A stretch of 64,000 nucleotides of DNA from Mycolicibacterium sp. P9-64 (GTDB taxonomy: Bacteria > Actinomycetota > Actinomycetes > Mycobacteriales > Mycobacteriaceae): assembly GCF_008329605.1 (NCBI RefSeq), contig NZ_NPKO01000001.1, positions 744,001 through 808,000 of the forward strand, given 5' to 3'. The position numbers and the translations under genes were made by a program. The notes under the pieces were generated by a model, which saw only the letters and a program-made list of their open reading frames with translations, had not been told where the DNA came from and did no database searches. Of this stretch, positions 25,923 through 35,720 are shown piece by piece. Every line of letters starts with the position of its first letter. Positions within the stretch are counted from its first letter, which is position 1.

Positions 25923-26609
25923 GTGAACCGGGCGACGCTGGAGAAGGACCCCCACGAGGTCGCGTCGATGTTCGATGGCGTCGCGCGGCGCTACGACCTG
26001 ACCAACACGGTGCTGTCGCTCGGCCAGGATCGATACTGGCGACGGGCGACGCGCACGGCGTTGCAGATCGGCCCCGGCGACACGGTGCTGGACCTGGCCG
26101 CGGGGACCGCGGTGTCGACCGTCGAGCTGGCCGCCTCGGGTGCGGAGTGCGTGGCGTGTGACTTCTCGGTGGGGATGCTGGCGGCGGGTGCCGCCAGGGA
26201 CGTGCCCAAGGTCGCAGGTGATGCGACGCGGCTGCCCTTTGCCGACGAGACGTTCGATGCCGTGACGATCAGCTTCGGACTGCGCAACGTCGTCGACCAC
26301 CAGGCCGGGCTACGTGAGATGGCGCGGGTGACGCGACCGGGCGGCCGGTTGGTGGTGTGCGAGTTCTCCACGCCGACGAACGGGTTGTTCGCCACGGTGT
26401 ACAAGGAGTATCTGATGAAGGCGCTGCCGCGGATGGCCACCGCGGTGTCGTCGAACCCGGACGCCTATGTCTATCTGGCTGAGTCGATCCGGGCATGGCC
26501 CGATCAGCCGGAACTGGCGCAGCAGATCTCGACGGCCGGATGGTCGGCGGTGCGCTGGCGCAATCTCTCCGGTGGCATCGTCGCCCTGCACGCAGCAGTC
26601 AAGCCCTAA
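25923..26609 (+). CDS. menG: Demethylmenaquinone methyltransferase (MenG/UbiE)
   Basis: 228 aa SAM-dependent methyltransferase for the final ring methylation of menaquinone; the Rv0558 orthologue is also called menH or ubiE. Motifs: [16 protein letters not shown], the SAM site [16 protein letters not shown], and [17 protein letters not shown]. The GTG start fits a -10 box 7 nt upstream. The stop overlaps the convergent small gene by 4 bp. Confidence 0.93.
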   Translation: MNRATLEKDPHEVASMFDGVARRYDLTNTVLSLGQDRYWRRATRTALQIGPGDTVLDLAAGTAVSTVELAASGAECVACDFSVGMLAAGAARDVPKVAGDATRLPFADETFDAVTISFGLRNVVDHQAGLREMARVTRPGGRLVVCEFSTPTNGLFATVYKEYLMKALPRMATAVSSNPDAYVYLAESIRAWPDQPELAQQISTAGWSAVRWRNLSGGIVALHAAVKP

Positions 26610-26893
26610 AAGGTGCGGGCGTCGATGTCGAGGCTCATCCGCTCTGGCACCGAACCGGCCCGCTCACAGGCAGCCCGCACCAGGTCGGGTGAGTCGGCGG
26701 CGAACACGCCGTAGAGCACCTCGTCGGTGGGTACTGCCACCGTCATCAGCAGCCGCACTGGCGATCCCTCGGTGGACATGCTCGCGATGGCCTTCTTGAT
26801 CCCGGCGACCACGCCGTCGATCAACTCACTCGTCAGATTGGGTCGGTACCACTCCACCAAGTATCGAGAGGCGACGGGGGCTGCCGTGGTCAT
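26606..26893 (-). CDS. Small DUF4242-like protein
   Basis: 95 aa. The sequence [21 protein letters not shown] and the end [13 protein letters not shown] resemble DUF4242 (SCO4226-like) ferredoxin-fold proteins, one of which binds nickel. I am not sure of the family. Convergent with menG, overlapping it by 4 bp, and 58 bp after the start of no other gene on its side, so probably monocistronic. Confidence 0.65.
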   Translation of the reverse strand: MTTAAPVASRYLVEWYRPNLTSELIDGVVAGIKKAIASMSTEGSPVRLLMTVAVPTDEVLYGVFAADSPDLVRAACERAGSVPERMSLDIDARTF

Positions 26894-26951
26894 GCCCGAA
26901 CGCTAGCGGTCATTCCGGGGAATCAAATCGGGGTTTACCCTAACTTTCACG

Positions 26952-28169
26952 TCAGCTGAAGGGTTTCCTTCGGTCGATGCGGCGCGAAGCTGCGCCTGCG
27001 CGCCGCCAGACCCGCGCGATCCAGTCGGCGTCCTCGTCGGTGACGAGATTGCCCATCACCCGGACCGCGATGCCCATCAGGAACTCCGAGCGCATCGCGA
27101 CGGGGCCGGTGATCGGCAGGAACCGGGGGATGGTGAGCAGCAGCGCCAGCCGACGGGCCACGGAGAAGCCCTGGCCGTAGTGGCGCTGCAATTCGGCCGG
27201 CCACACCTGCGACATGTCGCCCGTTCCGAGCAGCTCAGCGGCCAGCCTGCCGGTCTCGAGCCCGTAGTCGATGCCCTCGCCGTTGAGCGGGTTGACGCAG
27301 GCCGCGGCGTCGCCGATCAGCACCCAGTTCGGTCCGGCGATCCCCGATACGGCGCCGCCCATCGGCAGCAGGGCCGATTTCCCTGCGCGCGGTTCACCCG
27401 CGAATCCCCATTCCTCGCGGCGCAGGTCCGTGTAGTGCGACATCAGCGGGCGCAGGGCGGCATCGGCGGGCCGTTTCGTCGTGGCCAGCGCGCCGACACC
27501 GATGTTCACCTCGCCGTTGCCGAGCGGGAAGATCCACCCGTAGCCGGGCAGCACCTGGCCTTCTGGCGAGCGCAACTCGAGGTGCGACGTGATCCACGGC
27601 TCGTCGCTGCGCGGGCTCGCGATGTAGCCGCGAATCGCCACGCCGTACACCGTCTCCTGATGCCACGTCCGGCCCAGGACGCGCCCAAGCGTCGAACGTG
27701 CGCCATCGGCGACGATCAGGTCGGCGCACCCGATCTCCGCGCCGTCGTTCAGCGTCACCGACGTCACCCGACCCGATGAATCATGCTGAACACCAACTGC
27801 TTTGGCGCCGAGCAGCATCTTCGCACCGTCGTCCGCGGCGACCATTCGGATCCTGTCGTCGAGCTCGGTGCGCGGCACCGCGCTGCTCGACGGGGGGAAC
27901 GACGGACCCGGCCACGCGATCTCGACGTTGGCGCCGAAGCCCGACATCCGCAGCCCGTGGTGGCGGATCCGCCCGTCCAGCCACGGGCCGAGACCGAGGA
28001 GCTCGAGTTCGGCGACCGCGCGTGGGGTCAATCCGTCGCCGCATGCCTTGTCGCGGGGGAACTGGGCCGAGTCGATGACCAGCACGTCACGGCCGTTGCG
28101 GGCAGCCCACGCAGCGGCGGCCGAACCCGCGGGTCCGGCCCCGATCACCACCACGTCGGACCGCTTCAT
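26952..28169 (-). CDS. menJ: Menaquinone beta-isoprene reductase (MenJ), geranylgeranyl reductase family
   Basis: 405 aa FAD-dependent reductase that saturates one isoprene unit of MK-9, the Rv0561c orthologue. Features: FAD-binding DVVVIGAGPAGSAAAAWAAR near the N-terminus, FPRDKACGDGLTPRAV, and WVLIGDAAACVNPLNGEGIDYGLETG. The ATG at 28169 is preferred to one at 28199 because it leaves a shared 20-bp promoter gap with divergent grcC1. Membrane-associated. Confidence 0.93.
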   Translation of the reverse strand: MKRSDVVVIGAGPAGSAAAAWAARNGRDVLVIDSAQFPRDKACGDGLTPRAVAELELLGLGPWLDGRIRHHGLRMSGFGANVEIAWPGPSFPPSSSAVPRTELDDRIRMVAADDGAKMLLGAKAVGVQHDSSGRVTSVTLNDGAEIGCADLIVADGARSTLGRVLGRTWHQETVYGVAIRGYIASPRSDEPWITSHLELRSPEGQVLPGYGWIFPLGNGEVNIGVGALATTKRPADAALRPLMSHYTDLRREEWGFAGEPRAGKSALLPMGGAVSGIAGPNWVLIGDAAACVNPLNGEGIDYGLETGRLAAELLGTGDMSQVWPAELQRHYGQGFSVARRLALLLTIPRFLPITGPVAMRSEFLMGIAVRVMGNLVTDEDADWIARVWRRAGAASRRIDRRKPFS

Positions 28170-28189
28170 GCCCCCAGTATGTTGGAGCA
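28170..28189. promoter_or_regulatory. 20-bp divergent promoter gap, menJ / grcC1
   Basis: On the plus strand TATGTT (28178-28183) is 6 nt before grcC1. On the minus strand CATACT (28176-28181) is 6 nt before menJ. The two -10 boxes overlap, so both mRNAs would be leaderless and polymerase could occupy only one direction at a time. Confidence 0.55.
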
Positions 28190-29197
28190 ATGAAGACACC
28201 AGCGACCGTGGTCGCGGGCGTGGACTTCGGTGACGCCGCGTTTGCCGCGGAGGTCCGCGACGGGGTGGCGCGCATCGAAGAGTTGATGGCCACTGAACTG
28301 GGCAAAGCCGATGAGCTGATGGCTGAAGCCGTTCAGCACCTGTTCCAGGCCGGCGGCAAGCGTTTCCGTCCGTTGTTCACCGTGTTGTCGGCGCAGCTCG
28401 GCCCTGAGGCCGACGCGTGGCAGGTCACGGTGGCAGGTGCGGTCATCGAGCTAGTGCACCTCGCGACGCTGTACCACGACGACGTGATGGACGAGGCGCA
28501 GGTGCGCCGCGGCGCCGAGAGCGCCAATGCCCGATGGGGCAACAACATCGCGATCCTGGCGGGCGATTACCTCTTCGCGACGGCGTCGCGGCTGGTGTCG
28601 CGGCTCGGGCCCGAAGCGGTACGGATCATCGCCGACACGTTCGCGCAGTTGGTGACCGGCCAGATGCGGGAAACCCGCGGTGCGGTCGACGGCGTCGACT
28701 CCGTCGATCACTACCTCAAGGTGGTCTACGAGAAGACGGCGTGCCTGATCGCCGCCTCGGGTCGGTTCGGTGCGACGTTCTCCGGCGCCGACGACGAGCA
28801 GATCGAACGGTTGTACCGGCTCGGCGGGATCGTCGGCACGGCGTTCCAGATCTCCGACGACATCATCGACATCGACAGCGATCCCGACGAGTCGGGCAAG
28901 GTGCCTGGCACCGATCTCCGCGAGGGCGTGCACACGCTGCCGGTGCTCTATGCGCTGCGCGACGGCGGTCCAGAAGCCGAACGGCTGCGTGTGTTGCTGG
29001 CCGGTCCCGTCGACGACGACGACGATCTTGCCGAGGCGCTGCGGCTGTTGCGTTCGTCACGTGGCATCGCACAGGCCAAGGAGACCGTCTTGCGGTACGC
29101 CGCCGACGCCCGCGATGAGCTGGCCAAACTACCGGACGTTCCTGGGCGGCTGGCGTTGGCGAATCTCGTGGATTACACGGTCAACCGCCACGGTTGA
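28190..29197 (+). CDS. grcC1: Long-chain polyprenyl diphosphate synthase (GrcC1)
   Basis: 335 aa trans-prenyltransferase. First Asp-rich motif [11 protein letters not shown], second [12 protein letters not shown], and the product-binding [12 protein letters not shown]. It elongates FPP or GGPP with IPP; in this cluster it most likely makes the menaquinone side chain. Divergent from menJ, and 76 bp upstream of htpX. Confidence 0.92.
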   Translation: MKTPATVVAGVDFGDAAFAAEVRDGVARIEELMATELGKADELMAEAVQHLFQAGGKRFRPLFTVLSAQLGPEADAWQVTVAGAVIELVHLATLYHDDVMDEAQVRRGAESANARWGNNIAILAGDYLFATASRLVSRLGPEAVRIIADTFAQLVTGQMRETRGAVDGVDSVDHYLKVVYEKTACLIAASGRFGATFSGADDEQIERLYRLGGIVGTAFQISDDIIDIDSDPDESGKVPGTDLREGVHTLPVLYALRDGGPEAERLRVLLAGPVDDDDDLAEALRLLRSSRGIAQAKETVLRYAADARDELAKLPDVPGRLALANLVDYTVNRHG

Positions 29198-29273
29198 CGG
29201 AAGGGAACGGCGGGAGGTCGCCCTGCGTTCAGTCAGCGAAGACTTCCCCCAGTTTCATAGGAAGAAGCAAACG

Positions 29274-30155
29274 ATGACGTGGCATCCACACGCGAACAGA
29301 CTGAAGACGTTCGTGCTGCTGGTGGGGTTCTCGGCGCTGATCGTGTTCATCGGCGCGCTGTTCCAGAGCAGGGCCATTCTTGGTCTGGCCGTGCTGTTCG
29401 CCGTCGGCATGAACGCCTACGTGTACTTCAACAGCGACAAGATGGCGCTGCGGGCGATGCACGCCCAGCCGGTAAACGAGCTGCAAGCGCCGCTGATGTA
29501 CAAGATCGTCCGCGAGCTGGCGAACACCGCGCACCAGCCGATGCCCCGGCTCTACATCAGCGACACCGCCGCGCCCAACGCGTTCGCCACCGGCCGCAAC
29601 CCGCGCAACGCCGCGGTGTGCTGCACCTCGGGCATCTTGGCGCTGCTCAACGAGCGGGAGCTCCGCGCCGTGCTCGGCCACGAGCTGTCGCACGTCTACA
29701 ACCGCGACATCCTCATTTCGTGTGTCGCGGGTGCGATGGCGTCGGTGATCACCGCGCTGGCCAACCTGGCGTTCTTCGCGAGCATGTTTGGGGGGAACCG
29801 CGAGGGCGGCACCAATCCCTTTGCCATCCTGCTGGTTTCGCTGCTCGGCCCGATCGCGGCGACGGTCATCCGCCTGGCGGTGTCCCGGTCGCGGGAGTTC
29901 CAGGCCGACCAGTCGGGCGCCGAGCTGACCGGCGATCCGCTGTCGCTCGCGAGCGCCCTGCGCAAGATCAGCGTCGGGGTGCAGCAGGCGCCGCTGCCGC
30001 CCGAGCCGCAGCTGGCCGACCAGGCGCATTTGATGATCGCCAACCCGTTCCGGTCTGGCGAGAAGATCGGCAAGCTGTTCTCGACGCATCCGCCGGTGGC
30101 GGAGCGCATCGCGCGTCTGGAGCAGATGGCCGGCCGCGGCCCCGGCCAGTACTGA
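29274..30155 (+). CDS. htpX: Membrane zinc metalloprotease HtpX
   Basis: 293 aa from the ATG at 29274. Two N-terminal membrane helices ([20 protein letters not shown]), the zinc site [13 protein letters not shown] (HExxH) and the downstream Glu in [14 protein letters not shown]48 protease that degrades misfolded membrane proteins. Order grcC1-htpX matches Rv0562-Rv0563. Confidence 0.94.
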   Translation: MTWHPHANRLKTFVLLVGFSALIVFIGALFQSRAILGLAVLFAVGMNAYVYFNSDKMALRAMHAQPVNELQAPLMYKIVRELANTAHQPMPRLYISDTAAPNAFATGRNPRNAAVCCTSGILALLNERELRAVLGHELSHVYNRDILISCVAGAMASVITALANLAFFASMFGGNREGGTNPFAILLVSLLGPIAATVIRLAVSRSREFQADQSGAELTGDPLSLASALRKISVGVQQAPLPPEPQLADQAHLMIANPFRSGEKIGKLFSTHPPVAERIARLEQMAGRGPGQY

Positions 30156-30648
30156 GCGAGCGCATTTTCGGGTGCTTCGGCCGCCGGCGTCCGGCGGTGT
30201 GTCGACCTGCCCGCCTCGCAGCGAATACGGCGTGGGTCCGCATCGGCACCGGTGCCCGACTAGGGCCGCCGGACACTGCCCGCCGTCGCTCTCGGCCGCC
30301 CGCCTGCTCACCCGACAGCGCAACCACTCACCCGGGCCAGGCCCGCACTCGCCGCTGGCGAGGTAGCCCTCTCGCCGCAGGCCAGCCCCCGTTCCTGGTT
30401 GCCCGCACGGCGACCGGGGCGGCCGTCGCGGGCCTTGGTCCCGACGTGCTCGCACGTTGGGCGCATGAGACGGTCGGACGCCACACGAGCCACCCCGCGC
30501 ACCGGCGCGTTTTCGCTCGAAGGTGGGCAATTCGACCTGCGTTCCGCTCCCGTGACGGATGTGGCCGATGTGACCAGAATCGACGGGTCGGCGTTGCCCG
30601 TGTGGCCGTAGTGGTGCGAGTCGCGCCAGCAACCTCTAAGGTGGGCCT
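30156..30648. other. Intergenic region with hairpins, no gene seen
   Basis: 493 bp of very GC-rich sequence. A short hairpin CCGCCGG-CGT-CCGGCGG (30181-30197) after htpX could be a terminator, and CTCGCC-GCT-GGCGAG at 30348-30362 is another stem. No open frame is convincing on either strand. Confidence 0.5.
30637..30642 (+). promoter_or_regulatory. -10 box of the secreted protein gene
   Basis: TAAGGT ends 6 nt before the GTG at 30649, predicting a leaderless mRNA. Confidence 0.5.
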
Positions 30649-31188
30649 GTGCTGACCAGAATCCTGATCGGCGTGGTGGCTGCGGGGGCAGCTGTGATCG
30701 GAGTGCCGGGTACTGCCGGTGCCGATCCCGAACCCGCGCCGCCTCCTCCACCGCCCAATGCCAACGCGTTCGCGCCCCTCAAGGCATCCGACTTCTCCAT
30801 GCAGAACGGCGAGGTCTACGCCTTCGCGGTTCCCGGGGACATCGCCTGCGTGATGAGCCGCGGATCGGGCATGTACGGCTGCAGCGGCCCCCTCCCCGCC
30901 GCACCGAACAACGCCAACGCCGTCACCGGTTCGCAGCAGGGGCCGGCCAGCTTCGCCAACGCCGACCGCCCGCTGTACATCTTCGACACGTTGCCCAAGC
31001 GGCTTCCCGCCGGTTCGCGGATCAACTTCCGCAACGTCGCGTGCGGCACCGACGGCACCATGACGGTCTGCAACAACAACTTCGACGGCGGCGGCTTCGT
31101 GATCAGCCCGTCGGGCAGCTTCATCATCGAGCCCAACAATCCGCTGCTGCTGAACACCGGCGAGGGCAAGAACCCTTACTTCAACTGA
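30649..31188 (+). CDS. Putative secreted protein
   Basis: 179 aa from a GTG start. Signal peptide LTRILIGVVAAGAAVIGVPG with a likely cut after GTAGA, then a Pro-rich spacer and a domain with paired Cys (DIACVMSRGSGMYGCSG; RNVACGTDGTMTVCNN). Conserved-looking mycobacterial exported protein of unknown role. Its 3' end overlaps the convergent DUF5995-like gene by 13 bp. Confidence 0.78.
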   Translation: MLTRILIGVVAAGAAVIGVPGTAGADPEPAPPPPPPNANAFAPLKASDFSMQNGEVYAFAVPGDIACVMSRGSGMYGCSGPLPAAPNNANAVTGSQQGPASFANADRPLYIFDTLPKRLPAGSRINFRNVACGTDGTMTVCNNNFDGGGFVISPSGSFIIEPNNPLLLNTGEGKNPYFN

Positions 31189-31703
31189 CGGCGCCTGGCC
31201 TGCCCCCTTAACATCGCGCCATGGCATCGGTCGCGGTGCTTGGGGGTGGAGTTGGCGGCGACGTACCGCTGCCGGGCGAGCACGGCTTCCGGTTCTTCCC
31301 CGGGTTCTATCAGCATCTGGACACCCTGGCACTGGCTGCCAAGGATCGCGTTGACCATGTTGAAGTCGTCGTGCAGATCGTCCATCGCCCCGGCGCCGCC
31401 CGTAGCGGCCGAGATCCCGAGGTCGAGGTTGACGTGCGCGCAGACGGCCGTCAACAAATGCTGGGTTGGCCCCTTGTAGTCGGTTGTGCGGAAGTGGACG
31501 TTAAGGGCTCGAAGTCGCGCTGCGAGAACGTCATGGTGAGACGCGTCATCACCGGGGGTGTTCTGGAAGCCGTCCGCCTCGATCGCCCAATCAACGATCG
31601 CATCGAAGTTGGCGATCGACTCGACCAGGTTTCCGCGGTCTTCAGCGGCGGTAGCGGCGGCGGCACGCTGGGAGCATCGCGTCTCGGCATCACTCGTCGC
31701 CAC
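31176..31703 (-). CDS. DUF5995-like protein
   Basis: 175 aa from a GTG that overlaps the end of the LuxR-type gene by 14 bp. The stretch TQHLLTAVCAHVNLDLGIS followed by DDFNMVNAIL resembles the DUF5995 core. The N-terminal part is shorter and weaker than I would expect, so it may be a divergent or trimmed member. Function unknown. It is likely co-transcribed with the regulator. Confidence 0.6.
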   Translation of the reverse strand: MATSDAETRCSQRAAAATAAEDRGNLVESIANFDAIVDWAIEADGFQNTPGDDASHHDVLAARLRALNVHFRTTDYKGPTQHLLTAVCAHVNLDLGISAATGGAGAMDDLHDDFNMVNAILGSQCQGVQMLIEPGEEPEAVLARQRYVAANSTPKHRDRCHGAMLRGQARRRQLK

Positions 31704-34476
31704 GCAACTGGTCCATCCTCCTGCCGAGTTCGGCGCGGGAGCGGATACCCAGCTTGGCGTAGACCCGGCTCAGGTTGTGCTCGACGGTCTTGATCCCGAT
31801 GAACAGCGCGGCCGCGACGTCGCGGTTGGTCATGCCCGAGGCGGCCAGGTCAGCGACCCGCTGTTCGGACGGCGTCAGCGCAACAGCGGAATTGGGCTTG
31901 ACGTTGGTACGCGCAAGCTCGGTGCGGACGTGGTCGGCCCACCACGGCGCACCGACCTCCTCGAACTCGGTGAGCGCCTCGGCAAGGGTCTTGGATGCGG
32001 CATCCTTGAGCCGTCGCCTGCGCTGCAACTTGCCGAGCAGCAGTCGCGTGCGGGCCCTTTCGAATCGCATTGGCGTCCGGTCGTGTTCGGCCATCGCGCG
32101 GATCGCCGACTCGAGCGCGGCGTCGACGTCGCCCTTGGCCGCCAGCGACATGGCGCGACAGCGTGCGCCCGCCGCGAGCATCCACGGCCGGTCGTGTTCG
32201 GCTCCGTTGCGCTCCAATGCCTCGATCAGAGGGTCGGCTTCATCGAGCCGCCTCAGGGCGATCATCGCCTCCGCGGCGTTCGGCAGATACCAACCGCTCA
32301 TGATCTCGGTGCCGGGGATGATGCCGAGCCGCGCCACCATGGGCGCGAACGTGACGACGGCGTCGTCGTACCTGCCCAGCGACACCTCGATGAATCCCTT
32401 TGCCATCAAGGGCCATTCGGTCATTCGGGGCGCTCCGCACGCTTCGGCCGCCCGCATCGCGGCGTCCGCGTCGGCCAACGCCTCGGCTTCGCGGCCGGCG
32501 TGAGCGTGCACCGCGGCACGGATGCTGAGCCCGATGACGTCGACGTTGCCGCTGCCGAGCTGCTGAGCGCGTTCGACGGCCCCGTCGGCCAGCTCCGTAG
32601 CTGCGGTGAGGTTGCCGCTCCACATCTCGATCAAGGCGCAATATTCGGCGGCGACCAACACGTTTCGATCTGCGCCGCGTTCGAGGCACCGCGTGTGTAC
32701 GGCGTGCATGCGGGTGCGGGCCTCGTCGATTTGACCTGCGTAGGCCATGATGAGCGCCTCGACTGCGCTGGCGCTGAACGGCATCGGGACGTCGTCGTCG
32801 ACCTGCTCGAGCTCGAGCGCACGGGTCAGGCTCGCCTCGTCGACGCCGTGGCCGTACATGAATTGCGTGTGTGCCCAATGGGCCAGCGCCTGGCTCGCCA
32901 GGCCCGGGATGCCCGAAGTCTCGGCCACGGTGGCTGCCTTGCGCGCGTTGGCCATCGATTCGTCGAACATGCCATGCGCGGGCGTGCCTTCCGCGAAGGC
33001 GCCCATGCCCTGGGTGAAGGAGAGGTTCATCAAGGTCTGCACGTGGATCGGCGCCACGTCCTGGGCGTCGTCGACGGCGCGAGCGAGCAGATCCATGGCC
33101 GTGATGAAGTTGTTGTCGTAGATGCGGATGGCGGCTAGCAGGTTCAGCGCGATGCCGCGCAGCATCCCCGGGCGCAACTGATCGACCATCGGAGTGAGCA
33201 TGCTCTCGGCGTGGTCGGTGTTGCCCGCAAAGAAGTGGTCTCCCGCGGCCCTGATCCGGCGCCATGGCTTATCGCCGCCGAGCCCGATCGCGAGGTCGAG
33301 CAGTTCGGCGGCGGCGGCCGGCGCACCACGGCCCCGCGCGCTGTCAGCGGCGGCGTCGAGCGCCTTGAGGGTGGTGTCGTCGGAGCTGGCCGTTGCCAGG
33401 GCGAGGTGGCGTGCCTTGAGCTCGGGCTCGGCCTCGATGGCCGCGAGGGACCGGTGCATGGACCTGCGGCTGGCAGGGGTTGCGTCGGTGTAGACGCCGC
33501 GGGCCAGCAGCGGATGGGAGAACCGGACCTGGTTGCCGACGATGGAGACGATGCCGTCGGCCTCGACGCCCTCCAGCAACTCGACGATGTGTTCCGCGGT
33601 GGTGTCGTTGACGCGGGCCACCAGATCGACGGTTGGGGCGGCGACGGAGGCGATCGCGAGCAGCGCGTTGCGCACGTCGCCGTCGAGGCGCCCGATCCGC
33701 AGCCGCACCAACTCGGCCAGCGTGCTCGGCAGCCCTGGTTCGGGTTGCAAGGGACGGCCGCCCATCGCGCGTGCCAGCTCCAGTGCGTAAAGCGGGTTGC
33801 CACCGGAGATTTCGGCGATGCGCACCATGACGGGACGTGACAGCGGCTTGCCGAGTTTGGCCGTGATGATCGAGTGCAGGCCACCGAGGCTCATGGGCCC
33901 AAGGCGGATGCGCGTGAAGCCGTGGGGCTCGCCGATCCGCAACCAGGAGGTGCCCTTGTCGGGTTCGCACCGCTCACTGAGCAGTACGCCCACCCGGCCG
34001 CGGAGCCTGCGTGCCGCGAAGGCGACGACCGCGTGGCTGGATGGGTCCAGCCACTGCACGTCGTCGATGGCAACCAGCACGGGTGCGGTGGGGGACAGTG
34101 CGTCGACGATGGAGGACAGCGCGGCAGCGACCACCCGGTGGTCGGTGACGAGCCCGTCACCGGGGGCGCGCAAAAGTACACGGTCGACGGCCAGGCGCTG
34201 CACGTCGGGCAGCCCGTCGAGCGTTGCCGTCTCGATGTCGCCGAGGAGGTCGCCGACCGCGGCGTAGGCGAGGACCGTCTCGGCTTCGCCCACCTGAGCA
34301 GAGAGGACGCGGAAGCCCCGCGTGCGGGCCTGCGTGACGGCGTCCAACCACAGGTTGGTCTTGCCGATACCCGCTTCACCCTCGATGATCAGGCCGGCCT
34401 GGCCCGATTCGGCGGCGGTCAGGAAGTCGCCGATGGCGCTTCGTTCGGCCGGCCGGCCGAGCCCACCACCAGTCAT
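31690..34476 (-). CDS. Large ATP-binding LuxR-family regulator (LAL type)
   Basis: 928 aa from the ATG at 34476 (MTGGGLGRPAERSAIGDFL); the open frame further upstream runs into gpsA antisense and is dropped. Walker A GEAGIGKT at residues 33-40, Walker B-like VLVAIDDVQWLD near 125, a long TPR-like middle, and a LuxR helix-turn-helix in the last ~60 residues (LTPSEQRVADLAASGMTNRD ... KTVEHNLSRVYAKLGI). Such proteins are activators triggered by ligand or protein binding. It is inserted between htpX and gpsA relative to M. tuberculosis. Its target is not evident. Confidence 0.9.
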   Translation of the reverse strand: MTGGGLGRPAERSAIGDFLTAAESGQAGLIIEGEAGIGKTNLWLDAVTQARTRGFRVLSAQVGEAETVLAYAAVGDLLGDIETATLDGLPDVQRLAVDRVLLRAPGDGLVTDHRVVAAALSSIVDALSPTAPVLVAIDDVQWLDPSSHAVVAFAARRLRGRVGVLLSERCEPDKGTSWLRIGEPHGFTRIRLGPMSLGGLHSIITAKLGKPLSRPVMVRIAEISGGNPLYALELARAMGGRPLQPEPGLPSTLAELVRLRIGRLDGDVRNALLAIASVAAPTVDLVARVNDTTAEHIVELLEGVEADGIVSIVGNQVRFSHPLLARGVYTDATPASRRSMHRSLAAIEAEPELKARHLALATASSDDTTLKALDAAADSARGRGAPAAAAELLDLAIGLGGDKPWRRIRAAGDHFFAGNTDHAESMLTPMVDQLRPGMLRGIALNLLAAIRIYDNNFITAMDLLARAVDDAQDVAPIHVQTLMNLSFTQGMGAFAEGTPAHGMFDESMANARKAATVAETSGIPGLASQALAHWAHTQFMYGHGVDEASLTRALELEQVDDDVPMPFSASAVEALIMAYAGQIDEARTRMHAVHTRCLERGADRNVLVAAEYCALIEMWSGNLTAATELADGAVERAQQLGSGNVDVIGLSIRAAVHAHAGREAEALADADAAMRAAEACGAPRMTEWPLMAKGFIEVSLGRYDDAVVTFAPMVARLGIIPGTEIMSGWYLPNAAEAMIALRRLDEADPLIEALERNGAEHDRPWMLAAGARCRAMSLAAKGDVDAALESAIRAMAEHDRTPMRFERARTRLLLGKLQRRRRLKDAASKTLAEALTEFEEVGAPWWADHVRTELARTNVKPNSAVALTPSEQRVADLAASGMTNRDVAAALFIGIKTVEHNLSRVYAKLGIRSRAELGRRMDQLRGDE

Positions 34477-34550
34477 GGTATTGATCTTGGCAGCGAACGA
34501 CCGAGTGTGTCGTACGAACGGCCGGTACCTTAGCGTTCCGCGTTTGCTGG

Positions 34551-35576
34551 CTAGAACCCGGAGCCGTGTACTTCGTGGCCGGGCTTCTCGGCCGCCAGGC
34601 CGTGGTAGGCGTCCTTGACGGTGCGGCCGTGGTTGATCACGCCGTCGACTTCGCGGGCGATCGGCATGTTCAACCCGTACTCGTTGGCGAACTCCATGAT
34701 GACGCTGGCGGCCTTGACGCCCTCGGCGACCTGGTTCATCGAGGCGATGATCTCCTCGATGGTCTTGCCAGAGCCCAGTTCCTCGCCGACGTGGCGGTTG
34801 CGGCTGCGCTGGCTGGTGCACGTGACGATGAGGTCGCCCATGCCTGCCAGGCCGGCGAACGTGTCGCGGTGCCCGCCCATCGCCTCGCCGAGCTTGGACA
34901 TCTCGCGCACGGCGCGGGCCATCACCATCGCCCTGGTGTTCTCGCCGATGCCCAATGAATAGCCCATGCCGACGGCGATCGCGTAGACGTTCTTCAGCGC
35001 ACCTGCCATCTCCACGCCGACCACGTCGTCAGTGGTGTAGGTGCGGAACCGCTTGGTGCGAAACAGCTTTCCCAGGTTCGCGGCCAATTTCGTGTCGGGC
35101 ATCGCGAGCACCGCCGCCGCGGCGTAGCCCTCCGCGACCTCACGGGCGATGTTCGGCCCGGCCAGGATGCCCGCGGGATGCCCTGGCAGCACCTCGTCGA
35201 CGATCTGGCTCATCCGCTTGTTGGTGCCCTGCTCGAGACCCTTCACCAGCGACACCACCGGCACCCACGGCCGCAGCTCCTTGCTCAGCTGCTCGAGCAC
35301 ACCGCGGAAGCCGTGCGACGGCACACCCATGACGACGACGTCGGCGGTCCCGGCCGCCTCGGAGAAGTCGGTGGTGGCCTGCAGCGTCGGCGACAGCTCG
35401 ACCTCGTCGCCGAGATAGCGGGAGTTGCGATGGTTGTCGTTGATGTCCTTGGCGGTGTCCTCGGAACGCACCCACTGCAGCGTCGGCCCGCGACGCGCGC
35501 AAATGGACGCCACGGTGGTGCCCCAGGAGCCTCCACCGAGGACGACGACGTTGGGTTCGCGTTGAGCAGGTGCCAT
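34551..35576 (-). CDS. gpsA: Glycerol-3-phosphate dehydrogenase [NAD(P)+] (GpsA)
   Basis: 341 aa from the ATG at 35576. Makes sn-glycerol 3-phosphate for phospholipids. Motifs: NVVVLGGGSWGTTVASICAR (NAD site), GPNIAREVAEGYAAAAVLA with catalytic region, ALKNVYAIAVGMGYSLG, and GLAGMGDLIVTCTSQRSRN. Position matches Rv0564c. Confidence 0.95.
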   Translation of the reverse strand: MAPAQREPNVVVLGGGSWGTTVASICARRGPTLQWVRSEDTAKDINDNHRNSRYLGDEVELSPTLQATTDFSEAAGTADVVVMGVPSHGFRGVLEQLSKELRPWVPVVSLVKGLEQGTNKRMSQIVDEVLPGHPAGILAGPNIAREVAEGYAAAAVLAMPDTKLAANLGKLFRTKRFRTYTTDDVVGVEMAGALKNVYAIAVGMGYSLGIGENTRAMVMARAVREMSKLGEAMGGHRDTFAGLAGMGDLIVTCTSQRSRNRHVGEELGSGKTIEEIIASMNQVAEGVKAASVIMEFANEYGLNMPIAREVDGVINHGRTVKDAYHGLAAEKPGHEVHGSGF

Positions 35577-35648
35577 GCCGATCAGGGTAGGTCGGACACC
35601 TGCCGTTTCACCGGCAGTTGACGAACTGCGTGCCGCCTTGCCAGCGGC

Positions 35649-35654
35649 TAGGCT
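35649..35654 (+). promoter_or_regulatory. -10 box of the desaturase gene
   Basis: TAGGCT would place the transcript start near 35661, after the ATG at 35658. This supports the downstream ATG at 35721 with its AGGGGA ribosome-binding site. Confidence 0.5.
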
Positions 35655-35720
35655 GGAATGGTCTGTCAAAGTGGCCCAGACTCTGCCGCTGCACGACGCA
35701 ACGAGCCGAGGGGACTGCAG

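Noticed and set aside
31558..33138. Long plus-strand open frame opposite the LuxR-type gene
   Set aside because: Antisense shadow of a high-GC gene with no start signal or recognisable domain.
34477..34821. N-terminal extension of the LuxR-type regulator
   Set aside because: It lies over the end of gpsA and is Arg/Pro-rich shadow sequence; the ATPase domain begins right after the ATG at 34476.
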